DNA from: Dicaeum eximium
Lineage: Eukaryota > Chordata > Aves > Passeriformes > Dicaeidae
Direction of reading: 5' to 3'
DNA length: 64,000 nt
Assembly: GCA_013396995.1 (NCBI GenBank)
Contig: VWZP01005656.1
Location: 724,472-788,471 of the forward strand
Every line of letters begins with the position of its first letter. Position 1 is the first letter of the stretch. Under the pieces are notes generated by a model. That model was not told the DNA's origin. It was given only the letters and a program-made list of their open reading frames with translations, and searched no databases. Made by a program: the position numbers and the translations under genes. This document shows positions 23,301 through 37,200 of this stretch, piece after piece.

Positions 23301-25592
23301 CAGGCCTGTGTGCCCAGACACCTCTGAGGGCTCCCTCTGCCCCACCATCCACATCACTGATGGAGATGTAGCACAACTTGGAGCTCTCAGACAAGGAAAT
23401 CAAAGTGCCAAGAGCCACCAAGGACCTACAGACACAGCAGCTGACCCAGACAAGGGCAGGATGGCACGTGTAGGTAACAAAGAAAAAGGAAAAAAGCTGT
23501 CTATGACAGTAAGGGGATTTTTTTTTAACATGTATGCACATTGCTTTTAATATAGCTTTTATCTGTAGTGTATTTTTAAATTTGATTTATTAATAAGCCT
23601 TTTTTGTAACTGGAATTGATTAGAAAGAGGCTTTGCTTTCCTTGCTGTTCATCTATCACATCAGAGAATATATATAATCAAGTACTCTGAAACTGTTATT
23701 AGCCTTAGTGACTTGACTTTTCTGGGTAAAGATCACATTGCATGAGGTATTGAAACAGGATGCAGAAATCAGTAAAATATGTACACCAAAAATTTGCTTC
23801 AATGTATTTAGTTTGAGCAGTTATTTATACTGAGGGGATGTCTGTCAGTGCAGGAGTCCCCCCGGGGTCCCATCTGAAATGTCATCAGCACACAGATGAT
23901 AAAACATGCACATGACAAAGATGGAGTATGTCATTTTTACCTGTCATGTACCAAAATGCCTCCACTGAAAACTTACTGGAATTCCAATGTAGGGACAGTC
24001 CCAGGAATGCTCTGTGACAGAGTTGTTGTCTTCCTAGAGACTAATGGAAATTTTACCTCAATTACAGGTTAGTAGGATGAAACACAAATAAATCACTGTT
24101 ATCTTTTCCACATACTGCCTGCCTTGTGTCAATTTAAAACATATACTGTATTTTCCTGACTTGATTGCTTATTGTCACACCCAAAGCCCATAAAATCCAA
24201 ATTTCTCCTGATGGATAAAACAAGTGGTAGAATTAACACCTTAATACCTATACCAAACTACCTCTAAACATGTCATAGTTTTCCAAGCTAATGACTCAAA
24301 TTCTTTGGAAGACCCCAAAAGGAAACCAAGCAAAGCCCTTAAGAATTGCAGAGAGAAGGGAAGATTTGCTGGAAGGTAAAACGACTTTTTCCAAGTTCTC
24401 TGGAAGAGTCAGCAGTGTCTGTGATGCTGCTTTGGCTGAGGGTGGTGAAAGACTGAACGAGGCCCCTTTGAGATGAGGAAAGTGTTAAACTCATGATGAA
24501 AAGAATTATTGGAGCAGCAGAAGGAGATTTGTATAACCAAACTGAGGGGCTGTGACTGTGGGAGCTCTATTTTACAGGGCACAAATGACATCCATCCCAG
24601 TGCTACAGCAAAGAGGCCTCTCAGAGCATCGTGGGACACACTGCTCATGAGGTACTGCAGCCTCCAGCTCACTCCCTGGGTGGGTGTAGACATTAAATGG
24701 TACTCAAGGTCAATGCAAAAAAACAGTAAATCACAATATATTTCAACAGAGCATTTTAAGATTAATTAGACCATTCTGTGGTTAGAAGTGACTCTATAAA
24801 CATGCTGAACAGACCAATTCAGCACTTTTCCACATTCATTGATCTATTTAACTCCAATACACGCCTCTGAATTGCACACTCAGACCTGGAAAAGAAAATA
24901 ATTAACAACAGATTCCCCTAACAAACCCAGGAGCAATTCTTTTCTGTCTATTCCCAAACTCCAACCTGCTTCTTTTCTGAAAAGTGCTCTCCACACAGTC
25001 ATCTCCAGAACCCAGCAGGAAACACATGAGATGGCCCACAGTGGTTACTGCACTCCAAAATCCCAGTTACCCCTGTAATACCTGTAGCAGATTTGCCACA
25101 GGCACCTCATTTCCAAAACCAAGAATGCACAGCAAGCAGCTATTAATTGCCAATCAGAAATATAACCTAAGGTTTTTGTAGTACATTTAATAGTTGGAAA
25201 GAGTAATTGCTTCCTGGACCAGCTGCAAACCACTTGAAGCACCATGTGCTTTTCTAACTGTGGGGATGCCAAAGTCACCAGTCACTTTTAGCAAGCTCTG
25301 GCCAAAGGCAATGAGTGAAGTCCCCAGCCTTATAAAGGCAACAGTTGGCAGGTGACAATGTAGTCATAAAAACACAACTGGGGACATCACAGGTGGGCAC
25401 ACACATGGGCAGTGCTGAATCTTGGCACTCCATGAACAATTCTTTTCTCTCTTTGTACAACCTCCACTGTTTCAGCTTTCATTTTGCCAGTGTCCAGATT
25501 CCAACAGGTATTTTTCAAAGGCATCAGCAGCTCCTGGGAAAGCTCAAAGAACAGGAATACATACATCAGTCCCACAGTGCATTTTCTTGCTC
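23301..25592. other. ASIP-AHCY intergenic DNA, no gene seen
   Basis: Non-coding, AT-rich. No repeat or exon is recognised. Confidence 0.4.
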
Positions 25593-26180
25593 TTAGAATC
25601 ACAGAATGATTTGGGTTGAAAGGGACCTTAAAACTACCCAGTGCCACCCCCTGCCATGGGAAGGGACACCTTCCACTGTCCCAGGTTGCTCCAAGCCCTG
25701 TCCAACCTGGCCTTGGACACTTCCAGGGATCCAGGGGCAGGCACAGATGCTCTGGGAAACCTGTGCCAGGGCCTCTGCACCTTCAGCAGAAAAAGCACAA
25801 TCTTCTTCATGTCTAGTTTAGATCTACATTCTTTCAATTTACAACCACCACCCCTTCTCCTGCCACAACAGGCCCTGCTAAAAAGTCTGACCCCATCTTT
25901 CTTATAGGCCCCTTTCAAGTACTAAAAGGCCACAATTAGGTCTCCTCAGAGCCTCCTCTTCTCCAGGCTGAGAAGAGTTCTCCCAGCTCACCCTCGTGGC
26001 CTCCTCTGGACTCTCTCAGCAGCTCCCTGTCCTTGTCCCGCGGGCCCCAGAGCTGCAGGAGCCCCTCAGGCGGGCAGTGCTGGCAGGGGAGCAGAGGCAG
26101 GGTCCCCTCGCTGCCCAGCTGTGGGGTGAGCCTGGCACACGGCGGGCTCTGGGCTGCCCACTGCATGTGGCCACCCATGA
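25593..26180 (-). mobile_element. CR1 LINE fragment
   Basis: It starts ttagaatcacagaatgattt and gggttgaaagggacctt. It then runs through ccaggttgctccaagccctg, ggccttggacacttccaggg and the 5' CR1 stretch with ctcttctccaggctgagaag. It is the best-preserved CR1 copy in the window. Confidence 0.92.
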
Positions 26181-29100
26181 TAATAGCTCTTAGACCTGTG
26201 AAATGGAGTTTCACAGCTAGAAAGAGGTTTGGTGTGATAGTCTTCCCCTTCACCAGCAAATTACCCGTGATCTGGGGACAAAGACACCCCAATGTCAGTC
26301 TGGCACAATGGGCTAGTTCAAGTTTTTCTGGTCCTTCAGAATCAACATAAGTATTTTCTGCCTCTTGCACAGTCACATCAGAGAGGATGGGAAGAGGGAA
26401 ATGAAATCCTGCCCCTTGCCTGACTTCCAGCAGAGGCCCTGTGCTGTCTCGCCACACCAGGAACGGCCACGCAAGGCTGGCAGATGTGACGTGGGGGGAC
26501 ACCATTCCCTCTGGGATGGAGGAGCAGCACCAGGCCAGGGACATGTGGGGCTGCCTGGAAGCACAGCCACCCACTCTCAAAGTGCCTCTCTGAAACCTGT
26601 GGGGCCTGCAGATTACTTTCTGAGGTAATACAAAGATTTTATTGGCAAGCTTCTCAGATGATATGCAGATGGCCAACATATGGTCAAGTCACTCTCCCAG
26701 AAGAAAAAGGATGCTTTAGTAATTTCTGCAAGTTTTTTTGTTTTGTTTTGTTTTGTTTTTAGTGAAATGAGAAACTATTTCAGTTTCTGCATGGCATATG
26801 CACATATCTTTCCATCCAGGAAATCCTTTAAGACAAAACCCTGCCTGAAATATGGGAGCCCTAAAATGGCTATATTAATGTTGTAACACAATTTACATGT
26901 GGTTTCATTTAATAAAGATAAAGGCAGGAAAAGACTAAAACACATAATTCCCTAGTGATCCACTGCTGACCCCTATGAATCAGTGGAAATAATCTATTGA
27001 CTTTAATAGACTTTAATATACTTTAATACTCTAATATAATACCTTGATAATACCTTCATCACTCACTCTCTAATCTATTAGATTTACCTAACAGTGTTCT
27101 TGTCGTACCCTTGCCATTTTGGGCAGTTTCCTCAGCTAAAATGTCATTTGGGATCTCATATGGGCTCCCCTTCACTGTGCACAGCCGTCTCAAATAGATG
27201 AACAGCAGTATTATGTGACAGTAATAACCAGAAATGAACCACAAGAATACACAGCCTCACTCTTCCTTGTGTTCCATAACAAATAAGACTGGCATTTAAA
27301 TATATATATATTATAAATATATACATAAATTCATTAAAATAATGCTCTTTCACTTGTTGGTGAAAGACATCAAACCTTAGAGTCTTCTAAAGTGGAAAGA
27401 GGAGCATTCAAAGTAATTCTACAGCCAGGGATCCCTCCTCCTTGAAAAAACCTCAGAATTATCTAACAGAGCCAGACCACTTCATACATGAAGGTTTTAG
27501 TATTTCAAAGATTTCCATGCTAAAAAGCTATGATTCAATTCACATTAATTTCTCAGTTTGGGAAGCAAATATTTGAAGCACTAAATGAGAAGAGCAGATC
27601 GTTTGTTTCCCTATCTTCTTTTCAATATTCTCCATCACTGCTCCTTTCTTCTAATCTGGAGTGAGGTCAGAGATGTTGATATTTATCCCCAAAATAACAT
27701 CTCAGTGGCAGAACAGACCCCCAAAAAGGGTCAAAGGAGTCTGCAGACAGTTGTTAATAAATTACACATAGGACATAAGTTTTGGAGAGGAGGAAGAACA
27801 GGACACCAAATGTTTGTTCTTAGTGAAAACAAGTTAATAAAAGCAGATGCTGACAGTAAACCCTGGCTCAACCCAAAACCTCATGTCCAGTTACTGAGCA
27901 TTTAAGGTGCCTGAACCTCTGCAATCTGCTCAGTTTACTTCCAAAATGCTGCAGCTTCATCAAGGAAAAGGCGTACATACAAATGACTGTGGCCCACTAA
28001 ATATTCCCTTACAGAAATGATTTTCCAGTTAATTAAACAAAAATCAGGGTGCTACAGAAAAGTACCAGGTTTGCTGAAAAGTGTCTCTGGACTTTGCAGA
28101 TGGAATAAGAAGTGAAAACTTTACTACAAACTTTCTAAGTATCCTAAAGAATTTAATCTTTCTGCTGTGCAGTTTCAGGGAATTAGACAAAAAGTTGGCA
28201 AGTCCCCATCCCATAAAAATGATGCTGCAGAGCCTTAAACACTTTTTTTAATCCGGCTCGCTTCTGAAGTATTTTTTCACAGGGTTGGGGGTTTTTTTGT
28301 TATTATTTTGTAAGTCTGTTGTTTGTTTTTGCTTTCCCTAAGCTGGCATGCAAACCACAGGCATGAAGGGGATTTTAAAAGAGAAGAAAAGTAATTGTAA
28401 TTGTTACAGCGGTGCAAAGCTGTCCAGTGGCAAACAACGCTACTGCAAACCCTGCTGAGACTTCCCAGGCTACATTTACTACGTTTGATTTGTCCTAGAA
28501 TAAAGCCCCATGGGCTAAAAAAAACACAATTAGCTTCCAAGAAGCTTCATATCATCTGCAGGAAGAACCATTGCTATGAAAACAAACTCAGTCATGAATA
28601 TCAGTCATCAGTGCAGCATCCATTCAGCCATGCCTTGCTCTCCTCTGCACTGATCTGTATTGCCCAAGGCAACCTGTGGACCTCCATCAATCTCCATTTC
28701 ACAGAACTCCAGCCTTGCAGAAAAATAAAGGGCAGGGCCTAGGAAGACTATATTGCAAATTTAAAACTCACAGAGTCTGGCATTTCTGGTTGAGATAAAT
28801 GGAGAAAAATGAACAGCCTGTGCTCTCTTATCACTTCTGACTCAGCCATGGAGGGAAAACAGGGGCAGGAGGTGCCTTATTTACAAGAGAAGAGTATTTT
28901 CACCAGTAACAATAAGGAAAGCATTAACAGAATATTAGTCTGACGGACAATTGAGAAACACTTGATTATTTTTGGCCAAATCAGAGCTGTCTGATTGTAC
29001 CAGGGGTACAATCTTCCATAATTAATTTCATTTGATCACCAGGTTCCATCAATTTGCAGGGACAGATTTCCCAGGATGACAGTGCTTGTTACCAGCCAGA

Positions 29101-29624
29101 ACAACCCAACCTCACTGAAGGCAATGGGACAGTGACAACCACTTGAAAGTGCTAAATAACAACCTGAAATTAGACACAGAATGAAATAAAAACTTTTCCC
29201 AGTGTGGAAAAATCTGGTTTAGCACTACTTTACTACTGAGGGTTTTTTCCTGATCAAGGAGAAAGAAACAGCAGCAAAAGCCTTGCTAAATTAGTAGCCA
29301 GGAACAGCTAAATTTAAGGAACAGCTATTAACTAGAGTGGACATACTATTTCAGTTCTCAGCCTGTGGTTGCTGGTATTGGGGAGATAAGGGATGGGAGG
29401 AAGCTGCAAATCTGAGCCAGTTGCTATTGTATGAAAGAGAGCACACACCAGCTCTCCTCATTCCTCACCCAGTGCCCACGCTTCCCCAAACTGCACCTCC
29501 TTTGGGCACACATGGAAATCTCACTTCTTGCATTTTTGCCCCTCAAAATGAGCCTGCAAACAAGGCTGGGGGAAGAGGCTGCTGAACTGAAGGTAGGGCT
29601 GCTTTAGGACTTTGTCCTGATGCC
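26181..29624. other. Intergenic DNA, no gene seen
   Basis: It holds a (GTTTT)n run at about 26738-26762 and an AT-dinucleotide-rich patch near 27300-27325. A long minus-strand frame (25936-26679) continues out of the CR1 copy and matches nothing I know. Confidence 0.4.
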
Positions 29625-29985
29625 TTGTGAAGGCTGCCCTAGAACAGAGGCTGGACAGAGCTAAAGAATAAAGTAGGGATTTGTTAAAAGGCCTCAATGG
29701 ATCCACCTTGGGCAGCACAAGAGCCCAGCCAGGGCTGCACCCAAGATGACCCAAAATGGTCACAAAATGGACACCGGGCACGGGCTCTGGCACTTTTATC
29801 AGTTCTGGTCCATTTGCATCTTGGAGTTAATTGTCCAATTCCAGCTTTAGGCTATCAAGTCCCATCCTTCTTGGTTTTCTCTCTTTTTCTCTTCAGTCCA
29901 TGTTGTTTGTGCTCTTGGGCCTGAGATTTGGATCATTTGTCCTTGGTCCCCAGCTAGAGAAGGAATTGTTTTGTCTCCCTACTCT
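29625..29985 (-). mobile_element. Solo LTR, family 'A', minus orientation
   Basis: The reverse complement matches the LTR at 22213-22572 block by block: aattggacaattaactcc, a segment like atggaccagaactgataaaa, catcttgggtg, then gaggccttttaac and tctgtccagcctctgttc. The polyadenylation signal is degraded (AACAAA). Confidence 0.7.
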
Positions 29986-30782
29986 GTGAAGAGAGCTCAC
30001 CATCCCCTAATATAAAACTCAGACCTACACATTAAAGCAGTACAGAATCTGAAAAATATAAAAGCTAAAACCTGAGGCATCAGTACATTTGCTCATCCTG
30101 GTTGGGACAGAGCTGAGGGCTGCTCTGGGACAGCCTCTCCCCACACCTTCCACAGAGAACAAAGGCTGTTCTGTGCATCCATCCCCTGCTCACCAGACAC
30201 CAGACCTGCTGAGCTTCACCAGTCTGAGGCTGAATCTGACATTTGCTCCCTCCCCCCCCGCCAGCCCCCTCTGTGCATCCTGTGCTTGCAGTGAACCAGC
30301 TCCCCCTCTCCGGGATCCCCTGGCCGGATCCAGGGAGCCTGTGGCTCACATCTCACCCCAGTGCTGGGACATCTGCTGTGCAGAGGCCCAGAAGTGAGAA
30401 AAGCTGGAGCCTGTCAGTGTCCTGTGACTCACCAGCCAGATGTGGGATGCCAGAGGAACCCATTTGAGGGGTTTTGGTGCTGAGGAGGGGACACTCCCCA
30501 GTCTGGGCACCTACAGACGCCAGGCACTCCTCTCCTGAAGAGTGCTACTCTTCATTCATTAGCTCCTGCTGAAACCATTGTAAAGCAGCCACAATGGGTC
30601 TGGCAATCTGTAGTTGGGCAGTCCAGATGCTTGACCTCAGGCGAGAATGAACTCTGAATTAATAGCATGTGGACTGAAAACAGAGAAGAGAGAAAAAATC
30701 AGTTGTGAATGATTTAGCAGAACTCTGACATCAGCTGTTCTCTTGCCCCTAAAGAGCAAGCAAGCAACAGGGCTGAGTGATT
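29986..30782. other. Intergenic DNA, no gene seen
   Basis: No recognised element. A short C-run lies near 30252. Confidence 0.35.
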
Positions 30783-31400
30783 TCACTGTCACTGAGGTTG
30801 GAAAAGACCTTTAAGGCCATGGAGTCCAACCATTCCCCCAGAACCTCCAAGTTTGCCACTAGCCCATGTCTCCAAGTGCTACACCCATGCAGCTTTTGAA
30901 TCCCTGCAGGGATGGAGGCTCCACCACTGCCCTGGGCAGCTGTGCCAATGCCTGGCCACTCTTGCTGTGAAGACATTTCCTCCAATGTCCATCTAACATG
31001 ACCCTCCCCTGGAACAAATTGGGGCCATTTTTTCTTGTCCCATCCCTGTTCCCTTGGAGCAGAGCCCAACCCCCCCGACTGTCCCCTCCTGTCAGGAGCT
31101 GTGCAGAGCCACAAGGGCCCCCTGAACCTCCTTTTCTCCAGGCTGAGCCCCTTTCCCAGCTCCCTCAGCCCCTCCTGGTGCTCCAGCCCCTTCCCCAGCT
31201 GCGCTCCCTTCCCTGGACACGCTCCAGCCCCTCAAGGTCTTTCTTGCGAGGGGCCCCAAAACTGACCCCAGGATTGGAGGTGGGACCTCAGCAGTGCCAG
31301 CACAGGGGCAGCACTGCCCTGCTCCTGCCACCACACCAGTCCTAGGACAGTCCAGGTTCCCCTGGCCTCCCTGCCCACCTGGGCACTACTTCGGCTCTAT
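30783..31400 (-). mobile_element. CR1 LINE fragment
   Basis: It begins cactgaggttggaaaagacc and tccaaccattcccccagaac, followed by gcagggatggaggctccacc, ctgggcagctgtgccaatgc and a GC-rich 5' part with ttctccaggctgagcccctt. Minus orientation, about 600 bases. Confidence 0.92.
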
Positions 31401-33274
31401 TGTGGATTGCACACATTAAAAAACCAGCAGGGAGTCACAACGTGGAACAACAACATTTCTTTTTTAAAGGAAATCAGCTGCTACACCAAAGGTCGTGTTT
31501 CAAAGTCCTCCATTCATCCTGGAAAGCTTCTGAAATGGAAATGTGTATTTTATTGCAAAGATTATTCAAAATTATCCGTGAGGAAGTGTTTAAACAGCTC
31601 ATATCACAGTGAGAACTAAGATGACCCCACTGAGCTGAACAGCTGTACCTAAAGAACGTGAAGTGAACAAAAAAAAGGCAAAACAAAAATATTCAACATG
31701 CTCCTGTTGCAATTCCAGTTTCCAAACCACTCTGGTGATAGGTACTGACCACAGCAGTGCTGAAGCCACCAAACCACAACTAGAGTGGGAGGGAGGCACA
31801 GAAATTCTACCAGTGGTTTTATTAGGGCCTGTGTTTGATCTAGTCCTCTTCAACAACAGCAAAAAATAAATACAAGACCTAATAAATATATACCAAATAA
31901 AAATTCTGCATTTTATTAAATCAAATCATCATAATCCCACACTGATAACTTGTTCACAATAGTGGATTTTCAGCAGCAAATAAAATTTTCATTAGTTTGG
32001 CTAATGAATATGCTGTGCTAGGAAGTCACTGGACAGTTCTTGCTCTCACAGTGGTCCTTTAATGCCCTGGCCCAGGGCCTTGCAAAGCAGATGAGATCTT
32101 TTTAGAGCCTGTCTGGACACTTCCCTGATTTGTCTATGGAATCATGAATGTAGTGAAGATCGAACTAGCCCCTTCCCAGAGGCAGAGGGAGAAAATGTAG
32201 CAGCCAGCACAGACTAACACAGGAAATTCCAGTTAAATGTACAGAAAAATACTTTGACCAGAGGGTGGGCACATTCTGGGAGAGAAGCCTAAGGAGATTA
32301 TGTGATCTGTCCCAAGACAACTGAAACTCTCCTGGGCAAGTTCATCTCAGCATGGCCCTGGTATGAGAACAGGGATGAACCAGAGACCTCCACGTGGCCC
32401 TTCCTAATTGAATTTTAGGAACCCATGATCCAAGAGCAGAATTACAGCCTTGCACTTCAGCATAGCAGACTTCAGCTGTGAAATGGGTTGAGAAGACAAA
32501 GCCCAAGTAGTGGAAACTAAGGAATAAGGATACCAGCAGCCTTTATTTTCCTACTGCATTTGTTCTACCACTGTGACATTTCCCACCATTGTAACTCTGT
32601 GCCACAAGCACAAGGTGCACATCACCTACATTTAGATGTGTACTCAATTGCCATGTGCCTCTTAAAAGGATAATCGCCATTAATGATTATGGAGTCATTT
32701 ATGGTGCCCCTCTGGGACCCAAATTCAGTTCAAATTGGTGGTTTTTTACAGGTCAATGCAAAATAAAACCATGAAAAAACCTGCACACTGAGCAACACCT
32801 TGTTTACTCATCTCTTTGTTTCCTCCTCCAACAGTTCACACTCCACACCATCTGTTCCAACTGCTCACTGAGGTTTGGGCACAAATCTGAGAATTTGAGA
32901 ATTTCAAGCACTTTGTAACATCATTCCAAACCTTTTGTCTTCTTACATGCAGAAAACAGAAGTGGTCTGCAGTGCAATGCTGGACTGAAGAGGACAGTGA
33001 CAAGAAAGAGCTTCCATGGCACATGGAGATAATTCTGTGTGGGCAGAGTGACGATCTTGTAAGATTCAGCCCTTCAAATATTTCCTAAGAAGCAGCTTTT
33101 CCCAGCCCCAGCACAAGATGCAGAGCAGCCACAGCAATGGCTTTTGCCTTGAGGACAACCCATGTGGGTACATTAAGTATTTTCAACAGCTTAAAGATCA
33201 CACAAAGATAAACAAACCCATGGCAAACCTCAAAACATCTCACTGCACAAAACAAGTCAGGCCACAGTCAGATC
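31401..33274. other. AHCY 3' flank, no gene seen
   Basis: AT-rich non-coding DNA. AATAAA on the minus strand also occurs near 32542 and 31910, so a longer AHCY 3'UTR isoform cannot be excluded. Confidence 0.4.
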
Positions 33275-33280
33275 TTTAAT
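33275..33280 (-). terminator. Candidate AHCY polyadenylation signal (ATTAAA)
   Basis: It reads attaaa on the minus strand, about 816 bases after the AHCY stop codon. That is near the 3'UTR length I recall for mammalian AHCY. Alternative AATAAA signals lie further downstream. Confidence 0.4.
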
Positions 33281-34095
33281 AAAAGCACTTGAAGTCAGTG
33301 ACAAACATGATATAGCAGACATGACAACTCAGAGAAATCAAGTTGGGGGTAGCAGTGTGCTGCTGGTGTCTGCAGAGGATTGAACAAGGCCCCTAAACCA
33401 AATCATCCCCTCAGTGGCTCCTCAGCTGCTCACAAGACACTTGAAGGCTGCTTAAAGTCTCTCTTGCCTCACCCCTCCTCAAGCTGATACGGCAGAAGCA
33501 CAAAATGGTCTTTGTTCTGACCAAATCCCATTGAGTAAATTAACCCCAGCTCTAATCTCTGAATAGGAAGCTGAGTTGATTTTACAGTAAGGAGACCAAG
33601 CAACCCATATCCTCCCTATTTCCTCCAGTTTCACAATATGCACTTTACATGGGCACTGTTGTGGAGAGGGTCTGACACTTCCAGTCTCCTAATGGGCTTC
33701 ACCTGATTGGAGCAGGACATGGCAAAAGCATCTCCCTGCAGAAACCATTCCCCACCTCACTGGTGAGCCTGTTCAAAGCTGTCAGTCACTTGTGTGGTAA
33801 GACTACACATTCTCATTTAGCCACCTTCTGTCCTGCTACCCTTACTGGAGCATTACAAACCAACAAAAGGTGCACAGGATCCTTTTCACTGTGACATTAG
33901 CTAAGTAACCAATTCTAATTCCAGGAGTCAGTGATCCTCTTCCACTGACAGGGCCCTGAAGGCTCCCTGGTAAGGGCAGGGGTTGTGCAGCACTGAGAGG
34001 AAAATGGCAAAAGGCTTGTCCTCAGAAGCCCAGCACACACAAGAGCTTTGGAAGGTTGTATCTCTGCACTTTGGTCTTTGGGTAGTGCCACATGC

Positions 34096-34227
34096 TCAGT
34101 ATCTGTAGTGGTCTGGCTTAAAGGGCCCATCTCTGGACAAGCCCAGGTATTTGGCCTGTTTGTCACTCAGCTTTGTCAGCTTCACACTCAGCTTGTCCAG
34201 ATGAGCAGCAGCCACAGCTTCATCCAG
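34096..34227 (-). CDS. AHCY: AHCY coding exon 10
   Basis: Residues 391-433 and the stop TGA (34098-34096). It begins LDEAV and ends KPDHYRY. K427 and Y431 correspond to human K426 and Y430, which bind NAD of the adjacent subunit. The acceptor is ttttccag. Confidence 0.96.
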   Translation of the reverse strand: MDEAVAAAHLDKLSVKLTKLSDKQAKYLGLSRDGPFKPDHYRY

Positions 34228-37200
34228 CTGGAAAACAAAACATTGAGATAAGAACATTAGAACAGAGTTCTATTAGGTCAGGAAGTCACAGTCCCACAGT
34301 CTCAATGGGAGAAAGGAATATGTGGAAACCAACAGCAGCAACAAGGGGGACTTACACTGACACAGCTTTTTTCCTGCCAACATCCCCCACCTGTCTGAGC
34401 ACAGACCTGCACTCACATTGAAGAGCCTTGTGCTCTTGAGGGAATCAAGTTAAGTGAGACAAAATTTTATATAATCAAACCCATTTCAATATCGTTTACA
34501 CATTCACATCCATCCAGCAAGCAAAGAACAGAGATCAAGCTCTTCAGATAAAAGAATATCCAGTTTGGTAAAATGATCAAGTCCCAGTTTCCACTACAAA
34601 GACACCTGGACATACTACACTGCCATCCTACAATATTATGTAAGTCCTAACACTGGAAAAAAATTTCTGCCTTCTTCAGATATCCCATCTTAGGGGCACA
34701 GGAATAATGAAATTCATGCCAGAATATCCAATTCGGCAAGACTAATTGTATCTACTGCTACTGTCTTCGTGAAGAATAAAACCAAGGTGGGCTGTAGGAC
34801 ACAAGCACAGAAAGGTTGATGTAATTTCTCTGTCTCAGAGGTGTTAGGCAGATGTGTCAACTTAAGAAACTGAAAAATGTATAAAGTTAGAAGGCAGTTA
34901 ATGAAGTGCTCCAGGAGCAGGTACACGAGAGTCAGAAAACAAACAGGAGGATGCTGACCAAGCTGTTTTGTCAGAGGGGGATGTACAGCCACAGGGATAT
35001 TTAGAGGTAGAAAGGACAGCACAAGCAGAGATCAAGGACAAGTCTGACCATTTGTAATTCCTGCAAAAACCAGGCAATCATTGTGAAGGAAACACACAAG
35101 GTAAGTCTAAATCCCAGCAGCACAGAGAAGACCAGTAATATTTCCCTCATATTAGTTAAGTAGACATGAAAGGCTGCATTATAACTGAAAGGCAGTAGAT
35201 CAACAAAACATTCAAGGGCCAAACCTACAGCTTCTGTGAACCAGCAGGGCCTAAATGATTCAAAAACTAGTCCTGGATTTCCCACTTCAAGGGCCTGTGG
35301 TTGGTAACAAAGCCACTACTCTGAAGTAATCCCATGCCATGAACCAGGTAAAAAGCTTCACCTGCACAGAGTAACTCACTGCAGCTCAGCCTGCTCACAG
35401 TGACCACTGTGGACATGTCTCTTGGGAAAGAGTACAGCCAAAGGTGACAAGACAAAATCAGAAACCTAAGGGGAAATAGTTGAAAGGGTGGCAATGAACC
35501 ATGAAATCCACCAAAGAGTCAGGTAAACCATAAAGGAAAAAACCGAAGGGGAAGGTCCGTGTTTACAAGGGAAATAGGTATTTAAGCCTAGTACATCCTG
35601 TCAGGATGCCATGAAACAAAAAAAGGAGGGTCAGAAATTGTATTCTCATCTAGTTGATTACACTGAGGTGTGAAGCTTTCACAGGTGTATTTGCAGTGAA
35701 TCTAAGACAGATGCCACCCACTTGAAAAGGAACTGAGTCCCTGACAATTCCCAGATGAGGTTTTCAAGTGGCAGCAGGGATCAAATGTTTCACAGCTGCT
35801 TCAGCTCAGAGACTTCAAGACTTAGACATAGAGACACACAAATCTAGATGAAGGTAAGCAGACATTCTCACCTTAAAATCAAAGCTCAGCAGGACAGATT
35901 TGGTGCCAAGAACATAGAGACAAGAGGTTTCCTGGATTTCCAGGAACACACGTTGCAGAAATGTGTGCGTGTTTGTAATGGCCAATCCAAGCAATGGTCT
36001 TGCAGTCAAAGAAACTGCAGTGTAAGGTACTTGGTAATTGTCTTGCATTTGGACCTCAAAGCAATTGCACACGGTTCTGACAAGGTGACTGCTTTATTCT
36101 TTGAATAAAGCAGTGTGAGGCACAGAGGGTCAAAAGTGTTTTGTCCCAGTGGATGAACCTGAGGAGATCACTGCCATACGCTCCCTTAACAGGCAACTTC
36201 ATGTTTAACTGCTCTGGCACTACTTTTCATTTCTATGTATTTCCTGTTCAAATATGCTTACTAAAAAATGTTATTCAGTGAGATGATGACATCACATTTT
36301 ATTAGCAAAACTGGGCTCTCATTTTCAAGAGAACTGTCAATAAGACTGTTCCTTTGAAGACAATTATGTGGCAGTTTGCTGATCCACTCTACACTGCATT
36401 TCTGGTATGCTTTGCTTGATCCTTAACTGATGAGTTTGTGAACTTATGTTCTTCAGGAAACACAAGTAAGTGTTGCTGAGGGGGAGGTAAGCAACACTTA
36501 CTCCAAATGTTAAGTAAGCAAGCCCAAACATACACAGTCTACTTCCCAAATGGAAAGTATTTTCACATTTACTCTCACACCTGGTTGTGCTCCAAAGGCA
36601 GTGGGATTTAACTCCAGCCCTTTTTTCCATGAACCTTCTCAAATTTTCAGGCTTGTTTTGGAAAATCAAAACCATGTTAGTTTTCTAAAAGGAATCTGCA
36701 AGCTGTGACATGATCCAGACTTTTCCAAGAACTAAGAATGCAGAGATAAGTTTATAGGGAAATCTGAGAAAATATGTCATTAATATTTTGTGAAGTTATT
36801 AGGACCAGATTATGATATGGTCTCTCAGGCACAAGTGGGATCAGGACTCTATCAACCACAGTAAAAGGGATTCAGTTTCACTCCAGCTTCAATTCTGCCA
36901 CTACACTTTGCTGTTGGACAGGTTTGTAGAAGGAACAAGCTGGTTGGTAGAAGCTTTCCAACTACCCTGAGGCAACACACGGCTTCCCAGGACCTTAGAG
37001 AAGTCAAAAAGTGCCTGGATGTTCTGTCACAGAACAGGCAAGTCCCAGTTCTGCACACAAAAGAACAGCCCATTCACACCCAGCACGTCCAAAGCCAAAC
37101 ATCCTCTGAAGGACAGAACCACTTTGCAACAAAAACCTTCAGTAGGAAAATGAGTTCAAGCACAAACAAAGCCACACCTGAAGTTGGCTTCCTTACCAGC

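Noticed and set aside
25936..26679. 247-residue minus-strand open frame
   Set aside because: Half of it is the CR1 fragment read antisense to nothing known. The remainder matches no protein I recognise and shows no splice context, so it is treated as a chance frame.
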